A stretch of DNA of 64,000 nucleotides from Metabacillus idriensis (GTDB lineage: Bacteria; Bacillota; Bacilli; Bacillales; Bacillaceae). The stretch's first letter is position 1. The number at the start of each line of letters is the position of its first letter. The stretch is from assembly GCF_009674765.1 (NCBI RefSeq), contig NZ_WKKF01000004.1:124001-188000 (forward strand), in the 5' to 3' direction. The notes under the pieces are model-generated. The model saw nothing but the letters and a program-made list of their open reading frames with translations, was not told where the DNA came from and made no database searches. This document shows, one piece after another, positions 18,013 through 26,779 of the stretch. The position numbers were made by a program, and so were the translations under genes.

Positions 18013-19170
18013 ATGAAAAATGAAAGAATTTTTTTGTCCTCTCCTCATATTAGCGGGAAAGAAATCGATTATGTAAAAGAGGCGTTTCTTACAAATTGGA
18101 TTGCACCTTTAGGGCCGCACGTCAATTTATTTGAAAAAGAGTTATCTCAATTCACAGGATCTAAAGGGGCAGTCGCGGTAAATTCAGGCACAGCAGGAAT
18201 CCACCTTGCGCTAAAGCTTTTAAATGTAGGGAAAGGGGATAATGTGTTTTGCTCTACCTTTACATTTGTTGCAAGTGCCAATCCTATTTTATACGAGGGT
18301 GCAACTCCTGTATTTATAGATTCAGAGCCTTCTACATGGAATATGTCTCCTCAGGCGTTAAAAAAAGCTTTTGAAGATGCAGCAAGGGAAGGGAAGCTGC
18401 CTAAAGCTGTTATTATCGTCAATTTATATGGACAGAGCGCAGATATGGATCCATTGTTATCCATATGCGAGGAATATCATGTGCCTGTCATTGAAGATGC
18501 AGCGGAATCACTTGGTGCGACTTATAAAGGAAAAGCAAGCGGAACCATGGGGAAATTCGGAGTATATTCATTCAACGGGAATAAAATCATTACTTCTTCA
18601 GGCGGCGGCATGTTAGTTTCCGATGATGAAGAAGCTCTTGAAAAAGCCCGTTTTTGGGCTACCCAATCCAGAGAGCGGACCAAACATTATGAACATCAGG
18701 AAATTGGGTACAATTATCGGCTAAGCAATGTATCAGCCGGTATCGGAAGAGCTCAGCTCCGCGTTCTGGAAAATCGCGTCAATGCCAGAAGGCAAGTATA
18801 TAAAAATTATTATTCAGCTCTTTCTAATTATAAAGGTATAACATTTATGCCAGAAGCATCGTACGGGAGATCCACTAGATGGTTAACCGTAATGACAATG
18901 GAGAAGCAGCTTACTGGCGTTACGCCTCTGGATTTAATTAATCGGCTTGAAGAAGAAAACATTGAAGCCCGGCAGGTATGGAAACCTATGCATCTGCAGC
19001 CTTTGTTTAAAAATTATCGATATTATCCCCATCATCCAAATGAAAGTGTATCTGACCTTTTATTTGAAAAAGGAATTTGTTTGCCATCGGGCTCTAATCT
19101 TACAATTGATCAGCAAAGCCGGGTTATTAATTGTATTAACTCATTTAATAAAAATCAGGAAGCACCATAA
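18013..19170 (+). CDS. epsN: PLP-dependent sugar aminotransferase, EpsN/PglE-like
   Basis: 385 residues of the DegT/DnrJ/EryC1 family. Very close to B. subtilis EpsN along its length as I remember it: IFLSSPHISGKE, NWIAPLGPHVN, PVFIDSEPSTWNMSP, VNLYGQSADMD, IEDAAESLGATYKG, then SFNGNKIITSSGGGML with the PLP-binding Lys. It transfers an amino group from glutamate to the 4-keto sugar made by a 4,6-dehydratase. It could serve the EpsC-like and LegB-like dehydratases of the left arm. ATG 18013 follows TAGGAGA by 7 nt. The 121 bases before it hold no gene. Confidence 0.88.
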   Translation: MKNERIFLSSPHISGKEIDYVKEAFLTNWIAPLGPHVNLFEKELSQFTGSKGAVAVNSGTAGIHLALKLLNVGKGDNVFCSTFTFVASANPILYEGATPVFIDSEPSTWNMSPQALKKAFEDAAREGKLPKAVIIVNLYGQSADMDPLLSICEEYHVPVIEDAAESLGATYKGKASGTMGKFGVYSFNGNKIITSSGGGMLVSDDEEALEKARFWATQSRERTKHYEHQEIGYNYRLSNVSAGIGRAQLRVLENRVNARRQVYKNYYSALSNYKGITFMPEASYGRSTRWLTVMTMEKQLTGVTPLDLINRLEEENIEARQVWKPMHLQPLFKNYRYYPHHPNESVSDLLFEKGICLPSGSNLTIDQQSRVINCINSFNKNQEAP

Positions 19171-19197
19171 AAAATGCGGAAGAGAGAATAGAAAAAG

Positions 19198-20448
19198 ATG
19201 CAGCAACGTCACTCGAAAAGCTACTCTTTCTTAGGAAATGCTCTTATATATACGATAGGTTCCATGATTACCCCTGCAATGGGACTAATTTTACTTCCAG
19301 TCTACACGTCGTATTTGACACCTGGAGAATATGGAATCATCACAACAATTCAAGCACTTGCGGGTGTACTGCAGCTGATCATGCTGCTGTCTCTGCATGG
19401 AGCCATTGGCAGGCTGTACTACGAGTTTTTAGGAAAACCAAAAGAGCAGGAAAAGTATTTGGGATCTATTTTCCTTTTCGTTCTCCTCTTTTCAAGTGCT
19501 CTATCTATCTTTCTGCTTGTTTTTAAAATATTTATTGGAAATTTACTATTTGGAAGTATTCCTCTTGATCCATTTTATGTTTACTTTATACTAATCTCTT
19601 TTTTTACATCTCTTTCTTCTATCTATCTTTCCATTATTAGAGTGAAAGAGCGGCCCTGGTCTCTGGTTGGAGGGTACGCATTAAAAAGTCTTCTGCTGCT
19701 TTTTATTTCCCTTTTTGTCATTATCAAAATGGAAATGGGAGCCTCCGGTGCGCTGCTTGCCATTCTTATTGCAGAAGGTGCCGTTCTGGTTTTTTATTTC
19801 TTCAATTGTAAAAAAGATATCACGTTTTCCATTTCGAAATCGTATATTTGGATGAGTTTGGTGTACAGTATTCCGCTTTTGCCGCATACGTTAAGCAACT
19901 GGTTTATAGTTGCTTCAGATCGTATTATCCTCGAAAAATTTATATCGTTGGATCAGTTAGGTTATTATGCTTTAGCTGCCCAGATATCTACTGTCCTTCG
20001 AATGCTTTATATGAGTATTAACAGTGCTTATGTTCCAAGATATAACTTGCTGAAAAAATTAGGCAAAACAGCTTCTGCTGAAAAAATGAATATTTATTTT
20101 TTAGCCGTTATTTTAATTACGGGAATCTTAGCCATGATGTGTTCAGGCTTTTTATTACGGCTGCTGGCGTCCGAATCATTCTATCCTGCTCAGAGATTTA
20201 TCCCTTTCTTATTAATCGGGGAAATGTTTCAGGGAGTCAATTTTATCATTGCAGCTAAACTTCTGTACTATAAAAAAACAGGGAGTGTTTCAGCCAGCAG
20301 TTTTATAGCAGCGGCTCTAAACATTGTTGTGCTTCTTGCCCTTATTCCATTTATCGGAGTGTGGGGGGCGATTGTTGCGACAATAGCAGCTGAAGGGATA
20401 CGGTTTGGTTTGAATGTAATGTGGCTAAAAAGAATCAGCCGTTCTTAA
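19198..20448 (+). CDS. Polysaccharide flippase (Wzx/MATE-like)
   Basis: 416 residues with about 12 to 14 hydrophobic segments. The start SFLGNALIYTIGSMITPAMGLILLPVYTS and the TPGEYGI motif are typical of the Wzx/PST polysaccharide exporter family. It would flip the undecaprenyl-linked repeat unit to the outer face for the Wzy-like polymerase two genes upstream. It starts 27 bases after the epsN-like gene, so it is in the same operon. Confidence 0.85.
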   Translation: MQQRHSKSYSFLGNALIYTIGSMITPAMGLILLPVYTSYLTPGEYGIITTIQALAGVLQLIMLLSLHGAIGRLYYEFLGKPKEQEKYLGSIFLFVLLFSSALSIFLLVFKIFIGNLLFGSIPLDPFYVYFILISFFTSLSSIYLSIIRVKERPWSLVGGYALKSLLLLFISLFVIIKMEMGASGALLAILIAEGAVLVFYFFNCKKDITFSISKSYIWMSLVYSIPLLPHTLSNWFIVASDRIILEKFISLDQLGYYALAAQISTVLRMLYMSINSAYVPRYNLLKKLGKTASAEKMNIYFLAVILITGILAMMCSGFLLRLLASESFYPAQRFIPFLLIGEMFQGVNFIIAAKLLYYKKTGSVSASSFIAAALNIVVLLALIPFIGVWGAIVATIAAEGIRFGLNVMWLKRISRS

Positions 20449-20492
20449 TTTATGTCTAATGGATATTCTGTAAAATGCGGAGGCTCAACTTG

Positions 20493-21626
20493 ATGAATAC
20501 AAAGGTATTATTTGTCGTCAGTTCTAATTTCCAGATGATGTTCGCTTATTTTCTAAGCCATTATATGAATGGAGAAGTCCAATATTTAATCCTGGATTCG
20601 CAAAATTCGGAAGTGAACGACATTTCTATTAGAGCAGCAGGCAATAACAAAGCCTGGTTGATTCCAAGCTTGAAGAACACGGTGAAAGACTTGGTTTTTG
20701 ATAATAAAGCTTTGTTTGAACATGTATCTGATATTATCAGGAAGGAATCACCGGCAACGGTTATTTTATTTAAAGACAATGATTTTTTAACTTGTAAGGT
20801 GATTGAAACAGCGGCACAAATAGAAGCAAAAATTACACTCGTTCAAGAAGGTGTTGGCATCTACAGATATCCCGAACGGAACTATAAACAATGGTTAAGA
20901 ATAAAAGTTCCAGTCATTTTGGGATATCCATGGGTATACAGTTTCACACAGGGAATGCATCCAAAAGTGACAGCAATTGCCGCTGCGGAACCTGACATGC
21001 TTCCTGCTGTCAAAACCAGATTAAAAGAGGTAATAAAAATTCCTCAACAAGCACCTCCTCGTCATTTATTATATGAATACTCTAAAATCCTTCCCGATCA
21101 AACACTGCAAATTTTAAAAGAACATCATTCAGCCAGCCTTTTATATATCGGGCAGCCTTTATCAAAGCTTGGGATACTGAAGACCGAGGAGGAAACAGCA
21201 TTTCTCCAAACCCTCCTTTTGATTACGAAAAAGAATAATCTCAACCTCTTGGTTAAACCGCATCCTTATGAAGATTTGGATAAATATGATGGTTTTAAAA
21301 ATGAATTGACGCTGCTATCACATAGTGTACCCGCCGAAATAATTCCTCTCTATCTTTCATTAACTTGCGTTGTCACCCCTTATTCTTCAGCAGCAGACAA
21401 TATGAGCACATGGTTTCATACTCCTGTGCTCTATGTACATGATCTGTTATTAAAACGACAACTAATCATCGATTATGAATTAAAAGGATCTTTTGTAAAA
21501 AATCACACTGAACTAGATGATTTGATTGCAAAATATTCGTGTGAAAGTATGGACTCTCAAAAGCTTTATACAGAGAAAGAATGTGAACTTGACTATCAGC
21601 AGTTTGTGACCGCATTGCTTCAATAG
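20493..21626 (+). CDS. Polysialyltransferase-like glycosyltransferase
   Basis: 377 residues, cytosolic. The pattern fits the POLYST/GT52-like GT-B group that uses CMP-activated nonulosonic acids: an N-terminal VLFVVSSNFQMM strand, LVQEGVGIYR mid-protein, LLYIGQP and a LVKPHPYED motif where sialyltransferases of this group have the catalytic or CMP-binding HP. A VVTPYSSAADNMS stretch follows. It would transfer the CMP-acid made by the neuCBDA genes downstream. ATG 20493 follows GCGGAGG with 9 nt spacing; ATG 20475 overlaps that site. Overall similarity is weak, so donor and linkage are inferred. Confidence 0.6.
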   Translation: MNTKVLFVVSSNFQMMFAYFLSHYMNGEVQYLILDSQNSEVNDISIRAAGNNKAWLIPSLKNTVKDLVFDNKALFEHVSDIIRKESPATVILFKDNDFLTCKVIETAAQIEAKITLVQEGVGIYRYPERNYKQWLRIKVPVILGYPWVYSFTQGMHPKVTAIAAAEPDMLPAVKTRLKEVIKIPQQAPPRHLLYEYSKILPDQTLQILKEHHSASLLYIGQPLSKLGILKTEEETAFLQTLLLITKKNNLNLLVKPHPYEDLDKYDGFKNELTLLSHSVPAEIIPLYLSLTCVVTPYSSAADNMSTWFHTPVLYVHDLLLKRQLIIDYELKGSFVKNHTELDDLIAKYSCESMDSQKLYTEKECELDYQQFVTALLQ

Positions 21627-21663
21627 CCTTTGCAGAAATGAGATATAGCAAGGAGAATGAAAA

Positions 21664-22431
21664 ATGATGTGGATATTAATAGGAGTAATGCTTATTTTTG
21701 TTGCTAGTCACCTGTTATTTGTGTTCCCAACCTGGTGGGTCAAAATCGTTCGGGTGGATACACCTTTAGGACTTAATAAAACGATTCTCCAACTCAGCGA
21801 TTTTCATGTGGAGAAAATAAGGATATCCCCTAAACGATTAAAAAAACTCATCATGAAAGAAAAAATCGATTACATCTTTTTAACCGGGGATTATCTTGAT
21901 GAGGCGTGGGCACTTCCAAAATTAGCTGCTTATTTAGACGTTTTGAAAGAATCTTCTATTCCTGTATTTGCTGTTTTAGGTAATCATGATTATCGTCTCC
22001 CCGACATTAGTTCTTTAAAGCAGCTATTTGAGACTTATCAAATCAGCCTTCTCGAAAATGAGGCTGTCTCTTTGGACGGCTTTTTCCTGCTGGGCATTGA
22101 CTCTTATAGAAGAGGATGGAATCGAGTCACCGAAAAGATTATGGCACAGCGGCATAACGAACCGCTAATCGTGCTCTGTCATGATCCAAATTGTTTTGAA
22201 TACATCACGGCAAAATATGAACTTGCGTTAGCTGGACATTTTCATGGTAAACAAATAAACATTCCTTTTCTTTTTAAATTGAAGCCCATGGGTCCTTTCG
22301 CTGAAAAAGGGATCTTTACCGGCAAGCACCAATTAGCGGCAGGAGAACTTTATATTTCAAACGGCCTTGGCCAAACAAGATGGAATATCCGTTTTTTAGT
22401 CCGAAGCGAGATGACGATTCACAATGTTTAA
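21664..22431 (+). CDS. Membrane-anchored metallophosphoesterase
   Basis: 255 residues. Residues 1-22 form one membrane segment. The calcineurin-like two-metal site is complete: QLSDFHVEK (D, H), LTGDYLDE, LGNHDY, CHDPN and AGHFHGKQ. Relatives include YkuE-like and LpxH/LpxG-type enzymes that cleave phosphodiesters or pyrophosphates of lipids. Here it could act on a lipid-linked phosphate, for example as the phosphatase step of the pentose-phosphate lipid pathway encoded just downstream. That link is inference. Preceded by AAGGAG. Confidence 0.75.
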   Translation: MMWILIGVMLIFVASHLLFVFPTWWVKIVRVDTPLGLNKTILQLSDFHVEKIRISPKRLKKLIMKEKIDYIFLTGDYLDEAWALPKLAAYLDVLKESSIPVFAVLGNHDYRLPDISSLKQLFETYQISLLENEAVSLDGFFLLGIDSYRRGWNRVTEKIMAQRHNEPLIVLCHDPNCFEYITAKYELALAGHFHGKQINIPFLFKLKPMGPFAEKGIFTGKHQLAAGELYISNGLGQTRWNIRFLVRSEMTIHNV

Positions 22432-22478
22432 GCGTCTATTAAACTATTGGAAGAATGATTAAAAGGGAGACATGATGG

Positions 22479-22850
22479 ATGAAGGTTTTCTTTCATAAAG
22501 TGGTTTCGGCCTTATCACAGTCAATTCCATTCCCAATCACGGAAACAATCGAGGTAAATCACTTTACCCAAGAATTAACAGACTTTGTGATAGAGCAATT
22601 TCATAGAATGGCCGTTTATTTACAGGCTGCGCTATTTATAGCCACCATATTTTTTGGATTTTATGGTTTATTTGTTGGCGGTAAACTGTTTCAAAATCTT
22701 CCTGAAGAGTTGAAAGTTAACCAAATAAAAAGGTGGAAAAATTCTAAGATTAGTTATTTTAGAGATTTTATCCGTTTTTATGAGAGTCTGATTTTTTTAA
22801 GGCTGTTTTCAAAATTAGAAGAAGAAATGAGGGGGAATCATCATGACTGA
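22479..22850 (+). CDS. Small membrane protein paired with the GMC oxidoreductase
   Basis: 123 residues that I do not recognise. One strong membrane segment lies at about 49-70 (AALFIATIFFGFYGLFVGG), with a soluble N-terminal part and a basic C-terminal tail. ATG follows GGAGACATGATGG. Its last codons overlap the start of the GMC oxidoreductase by 8 bases, so translation of the two is coupled, and it may anchor that enzyme to the membrane. Confidence 0.6.
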   Translation: MKVFFHKVVSALSQSIPFPITETIEVNHFTQELTDFVIEQFHRMAVYLQAALFIATIFFGFYGLFVGGKLFQNLPEELKVNQIKRWKNSKISYFRDFIRFYESLIFLRLFSKLEEEMRGNHHD

Positions 22851-24312
22851 TCAAACGCTGACCGCCTCACCCGATCCCGCAGAAGAGTTAAAAAGTGAAA
22901 TTGTTGTCATTGGCTCTGGACCAGGAGGGGCACTGACTGCATTTTATCTGGCTCAGTCCGGCAGGGATGTTTTGCTGATTGAAGAAGGATCTCTGCAGAG
23001 GCTGGAATCAACAAAATCGTATTCTATTGAGGAAATGGTTGAGAAATACCGAAATGGAGGTATTACTCCAATGTTTGGTTCTCCCAAAATTGTTTATGCG
23101 GAAGGGCGTGTTGTTGGAGGCGGAAGTGAAGTAAACAGCGGTTTATACCATCGCACCCCTGAACATATTTTAGAAGAATGGAAAAAGAAGTTTGACGTTG
23201 ATGCATTATCTTTAAAGGACATGCTTCCTCATTTTGAAGCTTGTGAAGAGGCGTTATCGGTATCCCCTCTGCCCCATGAACCCTCAAAACCATCCTTAAA
23301 GCTTAAACAGGGAGCAGAAAAGATGGGGTGGGAAGCAGTAGAAGTGCCAAGGTGGTTTACTTATAGTCAGGAGCGTGATAAATACGGCCGATATCTCAGC
23401 CATAAACAATCTATGTCAAAAACGTTTATCCCCAAAGCCATTGAACATGGCTGTAAACTTCTTCATGATACCTGGATTAAGTCAATCAAGCAAAATGGAG
23501 CAAAGTGGATTTTAAGCGGGAAATATCTAGACAAAAAAGATATAGTCATTGAAACAGAACACTTATTTATTTGCTGCGGCGCTGTACAAACTGCTGCACT
23601 TTTAAGAAGAAGCGGAATAAAACAGAACATCGGCAACTCGCTGCAGATCCATCCGACCCTTAAAGTAATTGGGCAGTTTGAAGAAAACGTGAATGATTTT
23701 GAATTGGGGGTACCTGTTTATCAAGTCAAAAACTTTGCTCCCAGACTTAGCTTCGGCTGTTCTATTAGTTTGCCATCCTATTTAGCGGCAGGAATGATTG
23801 ATCATCCTGATTTTTTGAATGAAATCGTCTCTAATTGGGAGAAGATGGCTGTTTATTATACGATGATAACTGGGCATGGAAGAGGAACAATCAGAACAAT
23901 TCCGGGCTTTAGAGATCCGGTTATACGCTATCATCTGACTGAAGAAGATTTAAGGGATCTTTCGGAAGGACTCTATAAGATTTCTTCCTTGCTTTTTGAA
24001 GGTGGCGCATCAGCTGTTCATCCCAGTGTAGCTGGAATGAAGAGGTTCAGTAACCCATCACATTTGAAGGATATCCCGGAGATCCTTTCAAAAACGAAAA
24101 CAAATTTAATGACAATTCATCTGTTTTCATCCTGTCCAATGGGAGAAAAGAAAGAAATTTGCGCCGCAGATTCTTTCGGGAAAGTGCATGGTTTTTCAAA
24201 TTTATACATTTCTGACGCCAGTTTATTATGTTCTGCTCCAGGGGTAAATCCTCAAGGTTCCATCATGGCAGTTTCAAGAAGGAATGTCCTTAAGTTTTTG
24301 GGTAAGCTTTGA
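22843..24312 (+). CDS. GMC-family FAD-dependent oxidoreductase
   Basis: 489 residues. The FAD-binding motif VIGSGPGGALTAFYLA lies at 21-36 with the acidic end IEEG. GRVVGGGSEVNSG matches the GMC signature that holds the flavin. The C-terminal active-site region shows HLFSSCPMG and APGVNPQGSIMA, matching the usual His and Asn regions. GMC enzymes oxidise alcohol groups, often of sugars or polyols. The substrate is unknown. Its position next to the UbiA/DprE genes suggests a sugar or polyprenyl-sugar substrate. There is no signal peptide. Confidence 0.82.
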   Translation: MTDQTLTASPDPAEELKSEIVVIGSGPGGALTAFYLAQSGRDVLLIEEGSLQRLESTKSYSIEEMVEKYRNGGITPMFGSPKIVYAEGRVVGGGSEVNSGLYHRTPEHILEEWKKKFDVDALSLKDMLPHFEACEEALSVSPLPHEPSKPSLKLKQGAEKMGWEAVEVPRWFTYSQERDKYGRYLSHKQSMSKTFIPKAIEHGCKLLHDTWIKSIKQNGAKWILSGKYLDKKDIVIETEHLFICCGAVQTAALLRRSGIKQNIGNSLQIHPTLKVIGQFEENVNDFELGVPVYQVKNFAPRLSFGCSISLPSYLAAGMIDHPDFLNEIVSNWEKMAVYYTMITGHGRGTIRTIPGFRDPVIRYHLTEEDLRDLSEGLYKISSLLFEGGASAVHPSVAGMKRFSNPSHLKDIPEILSKTKTNLMTIHLFSSCPMGEKKEICAADSFGKVHGFSNLYISDASLLCSAPGVNPQGSIMAVSRRNVLKFLGKL

Positions 24313-24409
24313 AAAATAACCGTAAGCTTATACCTATTTTCTGGAGAACACTTCACAGTTTATTCAGACAATCATATGATGGACTAAATTCATCTATGGA
24401 GGATTACTG

Positions 24410-24451
24410 ATGATCTATAACAATGAAGTGGTTAATCATGGAACTCTCTAA
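24410..24451 (+). other. Mini-ORF overlapping the start of the ubiA-like gene
   Basis: ATG 24410 lies 6 nt after GGAGGA, the only good ribosome binding site here, and opens a 13-codon frame that ends at 24451. The ubiA-like start at 24423 is in another frame without its own binding site. It could be a coupling leader peptide or a sign of a nearby indel. Confidence 0.35.
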
Positions 24452-25313
24452 GATTCCAAAGGGAGCGTATCTTCTCTTTAAACAATTACGTCCAAAACAA
24501 TGGACCAAAAATCTCATTGTTTTTGCAGCTCCCCTTTTCTCGATGCAGCTTATGCATGAAGGTGTGTTTTTAAAATCCTTAATCGGTTTCTTTTTATTTT
24601 GTTTCGTTTCCAGCTGCGTATATATCCTGAACGATTTTGTCGACCGGAAAGCTGACAGGATGCACCCTGAAAAAAAACATCGCCCGATGGCTTCTGGTGC
24701 TCTAAATCCCCTTTTGGCACTGACATTCGGATTTCTCCTTCTTATTTCCTCCATATGGGCAGCAAACATATTTAATTCTTTATTTGCGATATGCCTATCC
24801 ATTTATTTCATTATAAATGTGCTCTACTCCTTGAAGTTAAAACATATCGTCTTGCTGGATATTTTATTAATTGCATCAGGCTTCGTATTGCGGGCAGTTG
24901 GAGGCGCACTTGTTATTAATGTGCCATTAACAGAATGGTTTTTACTTTGTGCTTTATGGTTATCGATGTTCCTGGCTGTCAGTAAGAGGAGACATGAGCT
25001 TTTTTTACTGCAAAAAACACAAGAAACGCATCGCAAAGTCTTAAAAAATTATTCAATCGCACTGCTTGATCAATATAATAGCATCTTTACTACTGCCACT
25101 ATCATTAGTTACGCTCTCTTCGCTTTTAGTTCGGAACACTCAGAAATATTAATGTGGAGTATTCCATTGGTGCTGTACGGGATTTGCCGCTACCTTTATT
25201 TAATTCATCAGGAGGGAAAAGGAGGCAAACCGGAACAAGTTTTACTGGAAGATAAACCTATATTAATAACGACTATCATATATGTTCTTTATATTTTTAT
25301 TACTCTTACCTGA
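24423..25313 (+). CDS. Polyprenyl-phosphate phosphoribosyltransferase, UbiA family (DPPR synthase-like)
   Basis: 296 residues, about eight membrane segments. The prenyl-binding motif NDFVDRKADRMHPEKKHRP is extended as in mycobacterial Rv3806c-type enzymes, and RPKQWTKNLIVFAAPLFS matches their N-terminal signature. That enzyme joins phosphoribosyl pyrophosphate to decaprenyl phosphate to give decaprenylphosphoryl-5-phosphoribose, the first committed step to the D-arabinofuranose donor. The two genes that follow resemble the epimerase subunits of the same route, which makes a quinone-pathway UbiA unlikely. ATG 24423 is used; ATG 24438 is an in-frame alternative. Confidence 0.85.
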   Translation: MKWLIMELSKIPKGAYLLFKQLRPKQWTKNLIVFAAPLFSMQLMHEGVFLKSLIGFFLFCFVSSCVYILNDFVDRKADRMHPEKKHRPMASGALNPLLALTFGFLLLISSIWAANIFNSLFAICLSIYFIINVLYSLKLKHIVLLDILLIASGFVLRAVGGALVINVPLTEWFLLCALWLSMFLAVSKRRHELFLLQKTQETHRKVLKNYSIALLDQYNSIFTTATIISYALFAFSSEHSEILMWSIPLVLYGICRYLYLIHQEGKGGKPEQVLLEDKPILITTIIYVLYIFITLT

Positions 25314-25372
25314 ATAAAAGTTAGTGAGCCACTATTTTTTTCGTGAGAATATCCCTCATATCAGGAGTCTTT

Positions 25373-26779
25373 ATGCCAAAAACAGCTTTTGTCAAAAATA
25401 CGACAGATGAAAGGAACAAAAAAATGTTTCGTAAAGAGAAAATAGGCGGATGGGGGAATTACCCCATAGAAGAATGTTTCGTTTATCGACCTGAAAATCT
25501 GAGTGATTTAAGGGAACTGGTTGAATGGCAGGATGATTCGTGCAGAATTCCAAGGGGAAATGGCAGAAGCTATGGGGATACAGCCTTAAACGGGGGTCAT
25601 TCGCTTCTCTTACTGACAAAATTTAATCGGTTCCTCTCATTTGATTCTGAGAAAGGGATTTTGGAATGTGAAGGGGGAACTATGCTAGAAGAAATCATTG
25701 AGTTCTTTTTGCCGAGAGGATATTTCCTACCCGTCACTCCAGGGACAAAATTCGTTACCTTAGGCGGAGCTATTGCGAATGATGTTCATGGAAAAAATCA
25801 TCACCGTGGGGGCTGTCTTTCCGAACACATTTTGGATTTTAAGCTGCTGACGGCCTCAGGAGAAATCCTGACCTGTTCGAGAGTACAAAACAAGGATTTG
25901 TTTTGGGCAACGGCAGGCGGAATTGGACTTACCGGAATCATCCTAAGCGCACGTATTCGACTGATCCAAATCGAAAGTGCCATGATCGATGTTGACTATC
26001 TAATAGCCAAGAACCTTGAGGAAGCATTCGAGTTGTTCCGTCAGCATGATCATAAGTATGACTATTCTGTTGCTTGGATTGATTGTTTGGCAGCAGGAGA
26101 AACGCTTGGACGTTCTATTTTAATGTTAGGGAACCATTCTCCTCGTACAAAAATAAACTCACATTCACTGGAAACAAAGTCTGCATTCAAATGGAATGTA
26201 CCGGCTTCAATGCCTCCTTCTCTATTAAACCCATTGACTATTAAAGGGTTTAATCAATTCTATTATAGCTCTTTCAAGGACGGATCTCATAAAACCATCG
26301 ACTATAATTCCTATTTTTATCCTTTGGATTCCATTCTGAACTGGAATCGCCTATATGGGAAAAAAGGGTTTGTACAGTATCAGGCCGTCTTTCCGGAAGA
26401 GACCAGCATGGCAGGATTGACAGAGATGCTAAAGAAGCTGAGTGAATCTCAAAAGGCTTCTTTCTTGGCAGTATTAAAAAGTTTTGGAACACAAAACGAG
26501 GGTCTGCTGTCCTTTCCTTTTAAAGGACATACACTGGCACTTGATTTTCCGGTTAAAGATGGCACAATCTTTCCATTTTTAAAGGAACTGGATGAATTGG
26601 TTCTTCGTTACAATGGCCGAATATACCTTGCTAAAGATTCAGTTTTAGATCCACGCACCTTTGAGGCGATGTATCCTGATTTGGATAAATTCAAAAAGAT
26701 AAAAAAGGAAATCGATCCAAAAGGAATTTTTTCATCTTCCATGTCCAGAAGACTTGCGATAACGGGGGATTGTCAATGA
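25373..26779 (+). CDS. dprE1: DprE1-like polyprenylphosphoryl-ribose 2'-oxidase
   Basis: 468 residues of the VAO/FAD-linked oxidase group. Segments line up with mycobacterial DprE1: GNGRSYGDTALNGG, PVTPGTKFVTLGGAIAND, VHGKNHHRGG (flavin region), FWATAGGIGLTGII, FYPLDSILNWNRLYG, LSFPFKGHTLALDFP and YLAKDS with the conserved active-site Lys. DprE1 oxidises the 2'-hydroxyl of polyprenylphosphoryl-ribose. The position of the cysteine hit by benzothiazinones in M. tuberculosis (Cys387) is Ala here (codon 26537-26539). ATG 25373 follows CAGGAG; ATG 25424 after AAAGGA is an alternative giving 451 residues. It overlaps dprE2 by four bases. Confidence 0.87.
   Translation: MPKTAFVKNTTDERNKKMFRKEKIGGWGNYPIEECFVYRPENLSDLRELVEWQDDSCRIPRGNGRSYGDTALNGGHSLLLLTKFNRFLSFDSEKGILECEGGTMLEEIIEFFLPRGYFLPVTPGTKFVTLGGAIANDVHGKNHHRGGCLSEHILDFKLLTASGEILTCSRVQNKDLFWATAGGIGLTGIILSARIRLIQIESAMIDVDYLIAKNLEEAFELFRQHDHKYDYSVAWIDCLAAGETLGRSILMLGNHSPRTKINSHSLETKSAFKWNVPASMPPSLLNPLTIKGFNQFYYSSFKDGSHKTIDYNSYFYPLDSILNWNRLYGKKGFVQYQAVFPEETSMAGLTEMLKKLSESQKASFLAVLKSFGTQNEGLLSFPFKGHTLALDFPVKDGTIFPFLKELDELVLRYNGRIYLAKDSVLDPRTFEAMYPDLDKFKKIKKEIDPKGIFSSSMSRRLAITGDCQ

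Noticed and set aside
24423-25313. UbiA protein as a quinone or heme prenyltransferase
   Set aside because: The extended HPEKKHRP motif and the operon partners fit the phosphoribosyltransferase group.
25373-26779. FAD protein as alditol or gulonolactone oxidase
   Set aside because: Those share the fold, but the motifs VHGKNHH, FYPLDSILNWNR and YLAKDS match DprE1, and the DprE2-like and UbiA-like neighbours settle the choice.
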